64,000 nucleotides of DNA from Nitrospiraceae bacterium (GCA_020632635.1 JACKFE010000002.1:186001-250000); one strand, 5' to 3'; shown: positions 18,023 to 26,844, counted from the stretch's first letter. Translations and numbers: made by a program. Notes: generated by a model from the sequence alone, not told the origin.

Positions 18023-19846
18023 TTATGATTTGCCTTTCCGTCGATTGGCCCGACGGGTTAGAACCCAACCCTCCACAATCACCAGCCCAATCGCAGCCAG
18101 GGTTGGATAAATATACGTCTCCTTTGGAATCGGTGGCTCTAACACCAGGTAATAGAAGGCCGAAACTGCATTTTTTCGTCCAACATCCCCGTTGTGGCCA
18201 TCCCAGGCAAAAAAGTTGATGGGAATATATTTACCTTTTTCAATATAGGTGTCATATTCATAATCACCTTTGAGAGGGCGACTAATGATGACGGTCCATC
18301 GACCGTCCTTCCACTCGGATTTGACGAGTTTCAATTGTTCCGTAAAATCATCTCGATCTTCCAAGTCCACATCCCATCCACTACCTTCATAGGCTTTTAA
18401 GTTTCCATCAGCGGTCCATTTGGTAATGTCTACGTGAAAACCTTCATCACCCCAGAAGTACCGTGGTTTACGGGGAGCAGGCAACTCCTGCCATTTAATG
18501 GGGAACTGAAAGGCAATCCCATCATTAAAAACCTGATATTGATTCTGCTTGGCAGCAATTGACTCAGGGTGAAACGGATCTTCTTCAAATTTACTTCCGC
18601 CTGGCGCCTGCTCTTCAACCCCATAATCCTGAAGATTCACTTCATAGGGTTCCCAATCCACATCATCTTTTTGAACGCTTTTGCTGCGATCATCCCACTG
18701 AAACATAAAGGCAATATTGTTTTCGTTATACAGTGATCGAACCCAAACATCATCAATCCGATTAACGAAATTCCTTGGTTTATGGGTGATTTGTCCACCC
18801 ATAGCCACGATTTTTCTCTCAACTAAATTCCAACGTTCATCGTGTTCATCTGTGGGCAACTCTCCCTCGACAAATTTTGAGGGAACCACGAAATTAATCT
18901 TTGGCTTGTCTGTAAGAGGGTCAATTGGTAAAGGTTGCGCTTCCATAAGGGCCTTTACCGTTTCTTCGGTGATTTTTCCTCCATTGATATTAACATCCTT
19001 ACTACGTTCACAAAGATGATTGACATAGTTGGCGATATCCCAACGTTCGTCAATTGTCGCATTATCCGCAAATGATGGCATTGGGGTGCCATTGATCCCA
19101 GTAGAAAATGTCCGGAAGATATTCTTCACATTATACGGATCTTGCCGGCTCCCACGGAAATTCCAGCACTTATGCCAATCGGCAGGCTGAATGGAGAATC
19201 CCCAGTCATCTTTTAAGTTAAAAGCATTGCCATCCCCACGACCTTCAAGTCCGTGGCATTCAATACATTTCTTCTCAACAATCAACTCCGAGCCACGGAG
19301 AATCGATTCCGGGGTCGCTGGCTTTGGTTGAAGCTTATCCAACTGCAGGACATGAAATTCTTCAAATTCCTTATCTTGCCATGACCGATCTTTCACCAAT
19401 TCCGTCGTGACAAACGCCAACACGTCTTTTCTTTGCTCCTCGGTCAAAATACCTTCCCATGATGGCATTGCCGAACCAGGGAGACCATGTGTCACCGTTT
19501 GAAAAAGGTCAACATCAATCAAGGGAAGTTGACCGCTGGCGGTATGGCGAATTTTAAATGTTCCCCCGTTAAAGTTCCGAGGTCTTGGCCATAATCGATC
19601 CGCTCCTGGTCCGTCACCAGCCCCTTCGACTCCATGGCACCATACACATTTTGTGTAATATACCCGTTTCCCGGCTTCAATTTGTTCGGCCGGTGGAGGA
19701 GCCGGGTGGCTACCCTCAGCAAATCCTTCTGCCATTTGAGCACTTGCCATTGATGGAATGGAGCTGATCGCCACCAACAGGGTAGCACTTAAAAGCCAAG
19801 CCCCCAGACCATTCCGGCTATGAGTCTTGCCTGTTCCATCACTCAT
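18023..19846 (-). CDS. dicytochrome c fused to NxrC-like heme b domain, C-terminal membrane anchor
   Basis: Periplasmic electron carrier of 607 residues. Signal peptide (1-37, ending SMASAQ), first cytochrome c domain with CVWCH near residue 68 and Met ligand candidate in SAMPSW, second with CIECH near 193 and TPMPSF, then an ethylbenzene dehydrogenase/NxrC-type domain from about 330 to 575, and a last helix (about 580-598) followed by basic residues. ATG 19846 has GAGAGGA upstream and gives the best signal peptide; ATG 19885 also has GGAGGG. It is last in the bd-like oxidase operon, so it likely feeds electrons to that oxidase or links it to NXR (inference). Confidence 0.87.
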   Translation of the reverse strand: MSDGTGKTHSRNGLGAWLLSATLLVAISSIPSMASAQMAEGFAEGSHPAPPPAEQIEAGKRVYYTKCVWCHGVEGAGDGPGADRLWPRPRNFNGGTFKIRHTASGQLPLIDVDLFQTVTHGLPGSAMPSWEGILTEEQRKDVLAFVTTELVKDRSWQDKEFEEFHVLQLDKLQPKPATPESILRGSELIVEKKCIECHGLEGRGDGNAFNLKDDWGFSIQPADWHKCWNFRGSRQDPYNVKNIFRTFSTGINGTPMPSFADNATIDERWDIANYVNHLCERSKDVNINGGKITEETVKALMEAQPLPIDPLTDKPKINFVVPSKFVEGELPTDEHDERWNLVERKIVAMGGQITHKPRNFVNRIDDVWVRSLYNENNIAFMFQWDDRSKSVQKDDVDWEPYEVNLQDYGVEEQAPGGSKFEEDPFHPESIAAKQNQYQVFNDGIAFQFPIKWQELPAPRKPRYFWGDEGFHVDITKWTADGNLKAYEGSGWDVDLEDRDDFTEQLKLVKSEWKDGRWTVIISRPLKGDYEYDTYIEKGKYIPINFFAWDGHNGDVGRKNAVSAFYYLVLEPPIPKETYIYPTLAAIGLVIVEGWVLTRRANRRKGKS

Positions 19847-19899
19847 GAGCGTCCTCTCGTTGCTTGTATCGGTATTGTAATTCATCCTCGCGGCCCTCC

Positions 19900-20868
19900 T
19901 TATTCCCAAGTCCGCGGGTAATAGCCCGTGTGCCAATATTCAAACATGATCACTTTCCAAATTTCATCAACCGTTAGATGCTGCTCCCAAGGCGGCATAA
20001 CAGAGGCCCAAGGGAAGCCTTCACCCGGCAATCCGATTCCCCCTTTGGCCACCCGCCAAAATACGAACGTCTCTTGGAGCTGAGCAATAGTTCCAGCGTC
20101 TGTAAAGTTAGCTGGAATGGGGTTAAAGGCAAAGGCCCAAAGACCCCGGCCGTTCAGGTTATCTCCGTGACAAAAATGGCAATTTTGAAAGAAGATCTCT
20201 CCTCCTTCACGGACGTGCTTAATATAGCCCTTGGCATTGGGGTCCCATGGGTTATCTTCTGCACTTTTCACATCCTTCATCAAGCGGCCCATCGATTGAT
20301 CTACGATGTGCGCATTACTGTAAGCCTGATCGTATTTTCCATCCAGGTTAATCCGAAATGGATTTTGGGCAACCTGCAGAACATATGTTTTCCCATGCAC
20401 CTTCGTAGTCGCAGGGGGAGCAGGATGCACCGTGCGCAACTCAATCGGTTCTTCGAAGCTCGGCAGGAAGGAGTTATAAGCAAAACCCCAAAGGCCAATT
20501 GGCAACAAGATCAACATTAGCGTCCTGACAGCCTTCGTTAAACCAGTCTTCGCATCCAAGACATTAATAATTGGGCGTTTAAATTCCTCCCATTCTGCTT
20601 GCGAACCTGACACCCACATAAATACACCGCAAGCCGAAACCGTTCCATATATTGCTCGCACGCTAAATGGAATCGGTGGATAGATGCGGTATTTCAGGTA
20701 AAACAAGTTCACAAAACCCCACACAAAAATACCAGCCCAAAATTTTGGCAACCCCATTCCCGCTCGTTTGAGCATGAAGTTACAGGCTGCAAATAGTAAA
20801 ATGCAGAATGCTAACTCCGAAACCATCTGCATCGGCATGTAGCCTTCAACAAGTTTCAGCCAGGTCAT
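19900..20868 (-). CDS. membrane-anchored monoheme cytochrome c
   Basis: 322 residues. The first 130 hold four hydrophobic segments (about 16-34, 42-60, 72-90, 108-128), then a periplasmic class I cytochrome c domain with CHFCH near residue 233 and an axial Met candidate in ASVMPPWEQHLT. No cleavable signal is evident. It sits between the 436-residue multiheme protein and the dicytochrome, with short gaps, so the three are co-transcribed. Role inferred: electron wire within a membrane complex with the bd-like subunit. Confidence 0.85.
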   Translation of the reverse strand: MTWLKLVEGYMPMQMVSELAFCILLFAACNFMLKRAGMGLPKFWAGIFVWGFVNLFYLKYRIYPPIPFSVRAIYGTVSACGVFMWVSGSQAEWEEFKRPIINVLDAKTGLTKAVRTLMLILLPIGLWGFAYNSFLPSFEEPIELRTVHPAPPATTKVHGKTYVLQVAQNPFRINLDGKYDQAYSNAHIVDQSMGRLMKDVKSAEDNPWDPNAKGYIKHVREGGEIFFQNCHFCHGDNLNGRGLWAFAFNPIPANFTDAGTIAQLQETFVFWRVAKGGIGLPGEGFPWASVMPPWEQHLTVDEIWKVIMFEYWHTGYYPRTWE

Positions 20869-20905
20869 GAGAATTTACTCCTTATTGCAGATTCCAGGTT
20901 TATTT

Positions 20906-22216
20906 TTATTCTTTTGGTGGAAGCGGTTGACCTTCTTTTAACTGAGACAGGTAGTCTACAATCTTATTCACCGCCCCTGCACTCAACTTCACACCAAAGT
21001 CTTTCGGCATTTGATCTGGCGGATAATCCTTCACCACATAAAGATTGGGATCTAGGATTGATTCCGTAATATATTCTTTCACAGATTTTGCCTTACCCTT
21101 ATATCCTGGATCTTTTATTCTGTTCGGCGCATTGCTTCCTTCAAAAAGGACCGGGCCTACCTTTCCGGTTGCACCCTCAATCCCTGGAACGGTATGGCAA
21201 CCTGGACAGCCTGCCTTCATAAATAATTTATCAATAGGCTCACTTCCATCAGCCAATAGACTACCACCTGGTCCAGCTTCTTCCTCTCCACCTTCTGCCG
21301 GTCTATCCTTTTCCGGAATAAACTTTTCATAAGAAGCTACGATGTCCTCATAAGCAGGGGCATCCTTCCCTTCGCGGACATACATCCAGGTGTCCACAGC
21401 TGCCAATTCTCCCAGGTTGAGCGATATTGGTGGCTTATGAATAGTAGGCATCGGACTTTCGCCATCATTTGAACCTTTCACACCAAAACCCGGAACGACA
21501 TAACAGCTTGGGCAGGCATGCGACTCGGCAATATACTCCTGTCCATTGGTAGCCGTACCAGAACCTTCAAACGCTTCCTTCTGAACAGAAGGACGAGAAG
21601 CCGGATCATTCATATGGTAGTTTGGCTCCTTCAGTCTTTCCGCAGCCCGATCAGGAATACCATATAAATTTGGAGCCCGCTCGCTCAAAAATCCTTGCTG
21701 GAACCCATGACAAAGAGGACACTGCCCCTTTCCAATGGCTCCCTGCGTTTTACTTGCTCCAATTCCACCAAAAATTATTTTCTCGCCTTCGTCACCTAAT
21801 TGCTGAGCACTCATGCTTTGGAAATCCAACTTCACTTCAGGAGGAGGAAACCCTCCCTCAACCTGAGGCAGCCAATTCCCATAACCGGAAAGGGCCGCCG
21901 CCACAAAAAACATAAAACCGCCGATCTTCATTAGGGCTCCGATATTCGGAAAATACAAGCCCATAATAAAGGCCATCACCGTAATCATGACGAGGGATAC
22001 CGGCAACAGCCGGCTTTCTCCATAGAAATTATTCTTATAGTTGGCGATGGCAATAAACACTAATAGCGCACACAACATCCCAATCATCGTCTTAAAGGTT
22101 ACCGCTTTTTTTTGCTCAGGATCAGAAGCACTTGCTTGCATATACAACAGTAATCCGATCAAGAGCAAAAATACCGGCCAACCGATACCTATTGCTTCTT
22201 TAATTAGTTCTACCAC
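20906..22216 (-). CDS. membrane-anchored multiheme cytochrome c with one altered heme motif
   Basis: 436 residues with four N-terminal membrane helices (about 10-28, 42-60, 73-92, 95-112) and a long periplasmic part. Heme c motifs are CPLCH near residue 165 and CPGCH near 337. Between them, near 235, is CPSCYVVPGFG, which resembles the CPGCHTVPG region but has Tyr in place of the axial His; the codon TAT is clear. Each cytochrome region has a Met candidate (SPMP, DQMP). It follows the bd-like oxidase gene and precedes the monoheme cytochrome. It may be a di- or triheme protein. Confidence 0.85.
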   Translation of the reverse strand: MVELIKEAIGIGWPVFLLLIGLLLYMQASASDPEQKKAVTFKTMIGMLCALLVFIAIANYKNNFYGESRLLPVSLVMITVMAFIMGLYFPNIGALMKIGGFMFFVAAALSGYGNWLPQVEGGFPPPEVKLDFQSMSAQQLGDEGEKIIFGGIGASKTQGAIGKGQCPLCHGFQQGFLSERAPNLYGIPDRAAERLKEPNYHMNDPASRPSVQKEAFEGSGTATNGQEYIAESHACPSCYVVPGFGVKGSNDGESPMPTIHKPPISLNLGELAAVDTWMYVREGKDAPAYEDIVASYEKFIPEKDRPAEGGEEEAGPGGSLLADGSEPIDKLFMKAGCPGCHTVPGIEGATGKVGPVLFEGSNAPNRIKDPGYKGKAKSVKEYITESILDPNLYVVKDYPPDQMPKDFGVKLSAGAVNKIVDYLSQLKEGQPLPPKE

Positions 22217-22285
22217 CTTACGAATCCTCCTAGATTGAGCCGGACATCCGACCCTAATTATTTTCTTGTTAATTCAATTCGTACA

Positions 22286-24265
22286 TTAATGTCCTGCCGC
22301 CGGCTGTGGCGCTGGCGACCCTGGAACTGGTTGCGTGACAGGCCCTGTCACCGGAGCCTTTTTCGCACCTAACGTTCCAAGCCAGAACACAAACATAATG
22401 CTAATCCAGAAGAACAGCACGTTAAACGAAATCACGTTTGCCGCAAATCCAATTGTGTGAGTATAAGCCCACGGTGAATTATCTCTCATGATTTCATTGA
22501 CATGCCAGAACAATCTAACGGAGGAACGAATATACCCCATCAAGCCCATCATCCATGTAAAGGCCGTGGCCAACATGATCAAGGCATACTGAGATCGCGG
22601 AGGAATCTTACCCCACTGAATTGGCCCTAATTGCCGCCCATTTCTCAACATCGCCAAATTTAACGGCGTCATCAAGAACAAACACGACAATGTTCCTGCA
22701 ACCTGAGGGACAGATAGACCAATTCTCACGTTGGCAGGAATAAAATATCCATAACAGGCAAGCCAGACGTTATTTAACTGGGCAACCACAAAGAAACATC
22801 CCATGAAAATATTACCAAACTTTGCCCAGCTTACCGTCGGAACACGATTACCGCGCTGATACCAAATAAAGCTAAGAATCGTTGTCATAATAATGGCGTT
22901 AATACCGCCGTTTTTAGCCGACATTACACCATAATTACCCAACACCGGATGCTGCTGACCACCCATGGCCTTCAACTCAGCCGGCGTCATCACAATGGTA
23001 TGTGGCGTAATAAAGATCAGCAGACCACATACCAAAATAAACACTAAATACTTAATATATTTCTGAAACCTTTCACCACCAGTCATTCTGCCCAAAGCCT
23101 GCCAGAGATAATAATTGGTGCTCAAAAACAGAATCCCAATCATCGTAGCCTGAATGATAAACAACCAGGCCAACAAACCACCCATGAGCGTAATCCCCAT
23201 CTGCTGACGATAGGAATACACCTCGCGCATCAGCCAATATCCGGCGAATGGCAATGGAATAAGAAACGCCACACCTAAACTCATGGCGATATACCCCATC
23301 CAGTCATAATGGGCTCTCTCTTCATCGGTTTTTGAAGACAAGAAGCGATACGCCGCATAAGCAGCCACCACGCCGCCGCCGAAGGCCATATTCCCCAAAA
23401 TACGATGAACGTTTAATGGATTCCAAAGAGCTGTATGAAGAACATGCCAAATATTTCCAAGATATCGACCCTGTTCGTCTACCCCAGCTGGAGACATCAT
23501 GAAAGCGATCCATGAATTAGCCAAAAACATCAGCACGGTCCCAATTACATTCAGGATAACCGACATACTGACATGGACCCACTTCATGACTCCTTCCCTC
23601 ATTTTGTCCCATCCATAATAATAGATGTAGAGGGTTCCACTTTCCGCCACAAACATAAGTGCATAAATGTGCATGACCGGGCGGAAGATGCTGGAGAGAT
23701 ACCCGAAAAATGCGGGATACAACGTCAAAAATGTAAAAATCAAAATCCCACCGAGAACAGCCGTCAAGGAATAAGCTGTCAAACTAATTTTAATAAAGTC
23801 GTAGGCCAACTGATCATACTTCTTGGCCATCGCTTTATCCTTTGACACCATGCCGGCAAACTCAATACACATACAAAAAATCGGAACAGCCAACACGAAA
23901 CTTCCATAATAGAGGTGCTGCTGATTGGCAAACCAAAGGAGGACCCGGCTTTCAAAATTATATCGAGGATAAAAAGTCTCATTATCCTCAGTCTTGGGAG
24001 CCGGCATCCCGATCGCCGGGCCTTCCGTCTTATAATAGACATCTCGACCCATCTCGACCTTCTTTTCCTCTTCCCCTTCACCAGCAGCCTTTTGAGCTGC
24101 AACCACGTCTGGTGGCGGGCCACCCGCTGGCGCCCCCCCTCCACTTGCGATGGCCGGAATTGCCATCAAAATCGGCATTAAGAGCATAGCCCCCATCACC
24201 AACAGGAGCGATGCAGCAAAAAGCCTTTTGTTTTTCCGGGTCATTCGAGTGAACAGGCGACCCAT
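22286..24265 (-). CDS. cytochrome bd-like oxidase subunit I, long form
   Basis: 659 residues, longer than CydA of other bacteria. An N-terminal signal-like helix and a charged linker precede the membrane core. Core motifs include NQQHLYYGSFVLAVPIF (candidate heme His), NSWIAFMMSPAGV, LWNPLNVHRILGN and GYWLMREVYSYRQQMG, which correspond to CydA heme-binding helices. About fourteen or more hydrophobic segments are seen, and a Pro-rich tail ends the protein. AAAGGAGG lies before the start. No CydB gene is nearby. The family matches the bd-like oxidases described for Candidatus Nitrospira defluvii. Oxygen reduction is presumed, not shown. A paralog is at 27997-29874. Confidence 0.9.
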   Translation of the reverse strand: MGRLFTRMTRKNKRLFAASLLLVMGAMLLMPILMAIPAIASGGGAPAGGPPPDVVAAQKAAGEGEEEKKVEMGRDVYYKTEGPAIGMPAPKTEDNETFYPRYNFESRVLLWFANQQHLYYGSFVLAVPIFCMCIEFAGMVSKDKAMAKKYDQLAYDFIKISLTAYSLTAVLGGILIFTFLTLYPAFFGYLSSIFRPVMHIYALMFVAESGTLYIYYYGWDKMREGVMKWVHVSMSVILNVIGTVLMFLANSWIAFMMSPAGVDEQGRYLGNIWHVLHTALWNPLNVHRILGNMAFGGGVVAAYAAYRFLSSKTDEERAHYDWMGYIAMSLGVAFLIPLPFAGYWLMREVYSYRQQMGITLMGGLLAWLFIIQATMIGILFLSTNYYLWQALGRMTGGERFQKYIKYLVFILVCGLLIFITPHTIVMTPAELKAMGGQQHPVLGNYGVMSAKNGGINAIIMTTILSFIWYQRGNRVPTVSWAKFGNIFMGCFFVVAQLNNVWLACYGYFIPANVRIGLSVPQVAGTLSCLFLMTPLNLAMLRNGRQLGPIQWGKIPPRSQYALIMLATAFTWMMGLMGYIRSSVRLFWHVNEIMRDNSPWAYTHTIGFAANVISFNVLFFWISIMFVFWLGTLGAKKAPVTGPVTQPVPGSPAPQPAAGH

Positions 24266-24358
24266 TGACCTACCTCCTTTTAAAACGTGTTTTTAAACTG
24301 CGTAAATTTTTATGCTTTTCCACTGAGGCCACATACAAAAAAAACACTCACCCAGCCT

Positions 24359-24472
24359 CTACCTAAACATGTAGAAATAATCCAACCCCTGCGCATCCAT
24401 GAGGATATAATCAAGGGTCTGGAAATACACGAAACACACCACCAACGAAATTATGACATAAACAAATGTCAT
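24359..24472 (-). CDS. 37-residue single-span membrane protein in bd-like oxidase operon
   Basis: A short gene below usual length limits. ATG 24472 has a strong site (TAAGGAGG, 5 bases before) and runs to TAG at 24359. The N-terminal part (MTFVYVIISLVVCFVYFQTL) is one membrane helix; the rest is short and aromatic. It lies between another small membrane protein and the oxidase gene, all in the same direction. Small single-span subunits such as CydX are known in canonical bd oxidases, so a structural role in this bd-like enzyme is a reasonable inference. No homology claimed. Confidence 0.7.
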   Translation of the reverse strand: MTFVYVIISLVVCFVYFQTLDYILMDAQGLDYFYMFR

Positions 24473-24530
24473 ATCAGCCTCCTTAGGTCAAAGCATGGTA
24501 AATTGGAAATTCTTGCGAAGAAGTCATTAC

Positions 24531-24662
24531 TCAGCAGGGGCATTGAATGCCGGCAAACCAATAAAAAAACCAAAAACTTACCGCCAGCGTTAAATAAAAA
24601 ATTGCTTTGCCAATTTTCGTTTCTAGCTCAGTCGCTTCTCTTACAGGTCCAGCTTCAGCCAT
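24531..24662 (-). CDS. 43-residue single-span membrane protein, first gene of bd-like oxidase operon
   Basis: ATG 24662 to TGA 24531, with AGAGGTGG upstream. A charged amphipathic first half (MAEAGPVREATELETKIGKA) is followed by an aromatic-rich helix with YLTLAVSFWFFYWF, ending in CPC. It is 58 bases before the second small gene and opens the operon. Codon pattern and start site look genuine. Function unknown; a small oxidase subunit or assembly factor is plausible. Confidence 0.65.
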   Translation of the reverse strand: MAEAGPVREATELETKIGKAIFYLTLAVSFWFFYWFAGIQCPC

Positions 24663-24796
24663 TTCCCACCACCTCTTCGTTAGTACATTGTTTTATTTAA
24701 ACAAATACACCTAAATTATTTCATTGACAGATTCTCAAAATTCATGTTAATCCAACACCCATTGTTTACGAAATTATGCACAAAAAGGAATAGCCC
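24663..24796. promoter_or_regulatory. divergent regulatory gap between oxidase operon and small plus-strand gene
   Basis: This AT-rich 134-base gap must carry the promoter of the bd-like oxidase operon on the minus strand, though I cannot place its hexamers. An inverted repeat TTGTTT-5-AAACAA lies near 24689-24705 and could be an operator. Confidence 0.4.
24724..24751 (+). promoter_or_regulatory. candidate promoter of the 34-residue membrane protein
   Basis: TTGACA at 24724-24729 and GTTAAT at 24746-24751 with a 16-base spacer on the plus strand. Transcription would begin near 24758, 28 bases before the ribosome binding site of the small gene at 24797. Confidence 0.45.
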
Positions 24797-24901
24797 ATGC
24801 GTACCAATGCAAAAGTGTTCGACATTATAGTTTTGGCCGGAATGGTTGTCAATATAATCCTAGCCGTCTTCCTTATCCTCTACTACTTCGATTTCCTTTA
24901 A
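24797..24901 (+). CDS. 34-residue single-span membrane protein, divergent from oxidase operon
   Basis: ATG 24797 to TAA 24901 on the plus strand, with AAGGA 8 bases upstream and a promoter-like sequence further up. After a short basic start (MRTNAKVFD) almost all of the remainder is a membrane helix (IIVLAGMVVNIILAVFLILY), ending in FDFL. It overlaps the end of the converging FGE-like gene by four bases. It is one of very few plus-strand genes in this part. Function unknown; its tie to the oxidase operon is by position only. Confidence 0.6.
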   Translation: MRTNAKVFDIIVLAGMVVNIILAVFLILYYFDFL

Positions 24902-25821
24902 TTTTTCCTACTGGTTTCGGTTCCATCTTCTCTTCTATGAATGAGGGATCCGTCACTGGCGCAGCGAAAACCAATTGTCTCGTCTCGGAAATCGGGAACC
25001 ATGAAACTTCGATTGGTAATTCTTAAGTCAATGCCACGACTGGTATACCCACCCCCACGCATCGTTTTATAGGTTGAGGGGATTTTTCCCTTCACTCCTG
25101 AATCTGTATGACTTGTTTTGTATAGGTCTTCAATATACCAATCATCCACCCATTCCATCAGATTCCCGGCTCCATCGTAAACACCATACACACTTTGATC
25201 TGCCGGGAAGGATCCCACAGGGGCGGTGACCGGATACCCATCGGCATCCCCATCAAAATTGGCCTGCAAGCCTTCCATTCCATTACCCCATGGCCAAGTT
25301 TGTCCATCAGGTCCTCTCACCGCTTTCTCCCATTCTTTTTCCCGTGGCAACCGCTTACCCTTCCACCGACAAAAAGCATCCGCATCTCCCCATGATACGT
25401 ACGTTACCGGTTGGATAGGACTGCGAAGCGCTTCAAATTTTCTAGCGTATCTGGAAGGAGGACCTGGCTGTCGATGTCCCGTGGCTTCTACGAACTCCTG
25501 ATACTGCTGATTCGTGATTTCATACTTGTCAATCCAAAAGGTATCAAGAAACTCCCTATGTGCAGGCTTTTCATTATATCCTCCGTCATCACTTCCGAGA
25601 ATAAACTCCCCGGCCGGCACCTCAACCATTTCATCCAAAGAATGTAAATCAAGGTTTGTTTCCTGGTCGTGCGGAGAGTGGAACTCGGAAGTCGCTACCT
25701 GTGGTCTGCTTCCATCATCAGGAACGGATGGGCGATCTGTCCCTTTGAGAATCCCAATAACCGGCAAACTTGTCAGAAATAAAACGGCCACCAAAAAAAT
25801 CAGTTTAAAGCGCCCATCCAT
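24898..25821 (-). CDS. FGE/SUMF1-fold protein, membrane-anchored, lacking catalytic cysteines
   Basis: 307 residues: an N-terminal membrane helix or signal (FLVAVLFLTSLPVIGIL) and a formylglycine-generating-enzyme-type domain from about residue 65. Landmarks are MVEVPAGEFILGSDDGG, FWIDKYEITNQQYQEFV, VSWGDADAFCRWKGKRLP, and the end GFRCASD. Where true FGE has two active-site cysteines after RGGS, this protein reads MRGGGYTSRGIDLRITNRSF, so formylglycine formation is unlikely. It is paired with a paralog upstream. It probably acts as a periplasmic structural or binding protein in the bd-like oxidase region. Confidence 0.87.
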   Translation of the reverse strand: MDGRFKLIFLVAVLFLTSLPVIGILKGTDRPSVPDDGSRPQVATSEFHSPHDQETNLDLHSLDEMVEVPAGEFILGSDDGGYNEKPAHREFLDTFWIDKYEITNQQYQEFVEATGHRQPGPPSRYARKFEALRSPIQPVTYVSWGDADAFCRWKGKRLPREKEWEKAVRGPDGQTWPWGNGMEGLQANFDGDADGYPVTAPVGSFPADQSVYGVYDGAGNLMEWVDDWYIEDLYKTSHTDSGVKGKIPSTYKTMRGGGYTSRGIDLRITNRSFMVPDFRDETIGFRCASDGSLIHRREDGTETSRKN

Positions 25822-25926
25822 GGCATGGAGCCTTTGGGTTAAAATCCGATTACGACAGACAGGAAATGAAGGAACGCATGTCCTACTTTTATTGAAGAGA
25901 AGCTCATCGCTTATTGATAACGAATG

Positions 25927-26844
25927 CTACAATCCTGCAGGAGTATCAGTGGGAGGATCCTTCGCACAACGAAAACCAACTGTCGCATCGGTTCTCCATA
26001 ACTTTGCTGAAAACCGCTTGGTCAGTCGAGCCCCAAGCCGTGACTCCCGCCAAGATCCCCCTCGAATGACCTTGAACACGTCTTCCCCTTCCGGTCCTGT
26101 CGGATCTCGATAAGGCCCTTTTTGGTAATAATCCGCCGCATAACCGTCATTCACCCATTCAGCCACATTACCCACCGCATCGTATAACCCGAATGGACTG
26201 CGGCCAACCTCAAACGATCCAACTGGCGCAAGGTACTGAAAGTTATCTTCCTGCCCATCTACATTGGCATAGGAAAAATCAAATTTGTCTCCCCACGGAT
26301 ACCTTCGCTTCCCCTCACCTCGAGCTGCCTTCTCCCATTCTGCTTCTGAAGGCAATCTCTTTCCTGCCCAACGGCAATACGCAAAGGCATCGTTCCACGT
26401 AACACCCACCACCGGATAATCAGAGCTAACTAACTTAGCGATGTCATCCTCAAAAACCGGGACCTTTGGCTTGTCACGTTTGGTCATACCGAGGAACCGA
26501 TCATAATCGGCCTGAGTCACTTCCTTGAGATCGATATAATATGCTTTTAAATAGACGGGATGAGGGGGACCTTCATCTGGATCGCCATCGGCAATACCCA
26601 TAGTAAACGGACCCTCCGGAATTTCGACCATTTCCCGGTTATCATCCCCGACCAGGGTTTTGTACATGGAAAAATCCTGGGCAGGGAGCGGTTGAAGGAC
26701 CCGAGCCTTCGCAGGCTGGCCCGCCGAAATTGCCGCTAACTCCTGCTTCCCTTTATACGTTTCATAGAGCAACATTCCGATCATCAGCACAAATGACCCA
26801 AAAACAAAAATAATTGCCCCGATCAATACATTTCGATTATCCAT
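25927..26844 (-). CDS. FGE/SUMF1-fold protein, second copy
   Basis: 305 residues from ATG 26844 (AGG seven bases upstream; a TTG two codons earlier is less likely). N-terminal anchor helix IGAIIFVFGSFVLMIGMLLY, then the FGE-type domain: MVEIPEGPFTMGIADGDPDE, VTWNDAFAYCRWAGKRLPSE, RYPWGD, IRGGSWRESRLGARLTKRF and GFRCAKD. As in its neighbour, the FGE catalytic cysteine pair is absent. Tandem duplication within the second oxidase operon is the simplest reading. Confidence 0.87.
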   Translation of the reverse strand: MDNRNVLIGAIIFVFGSFVLMIGMLLYETYKGKQELAAISAGQPAKARVLQPLPAQDFSMYKTLVGDDNREMVEIPEGPFTMGIADGDPDEGPPHPVYLKAYYIDLKEVTQADYDRFLGMTKRDKPKVPVFEDDIAKLVSSDYPVVGVTWNDAFAYCRWAGKRLPSEAEWEKAARGEGKRRYPWGDKFDFSYANVDGQEDNFQYLAPVGSFEVGRSPFGLYDAVGNVAEWVNDGYAADYYQKGPYRDPTGPEGEDVFKVIRGGSWRESRLGARLTKRFSAKLWRTDATVGFRCAKDPPTDTPAGL

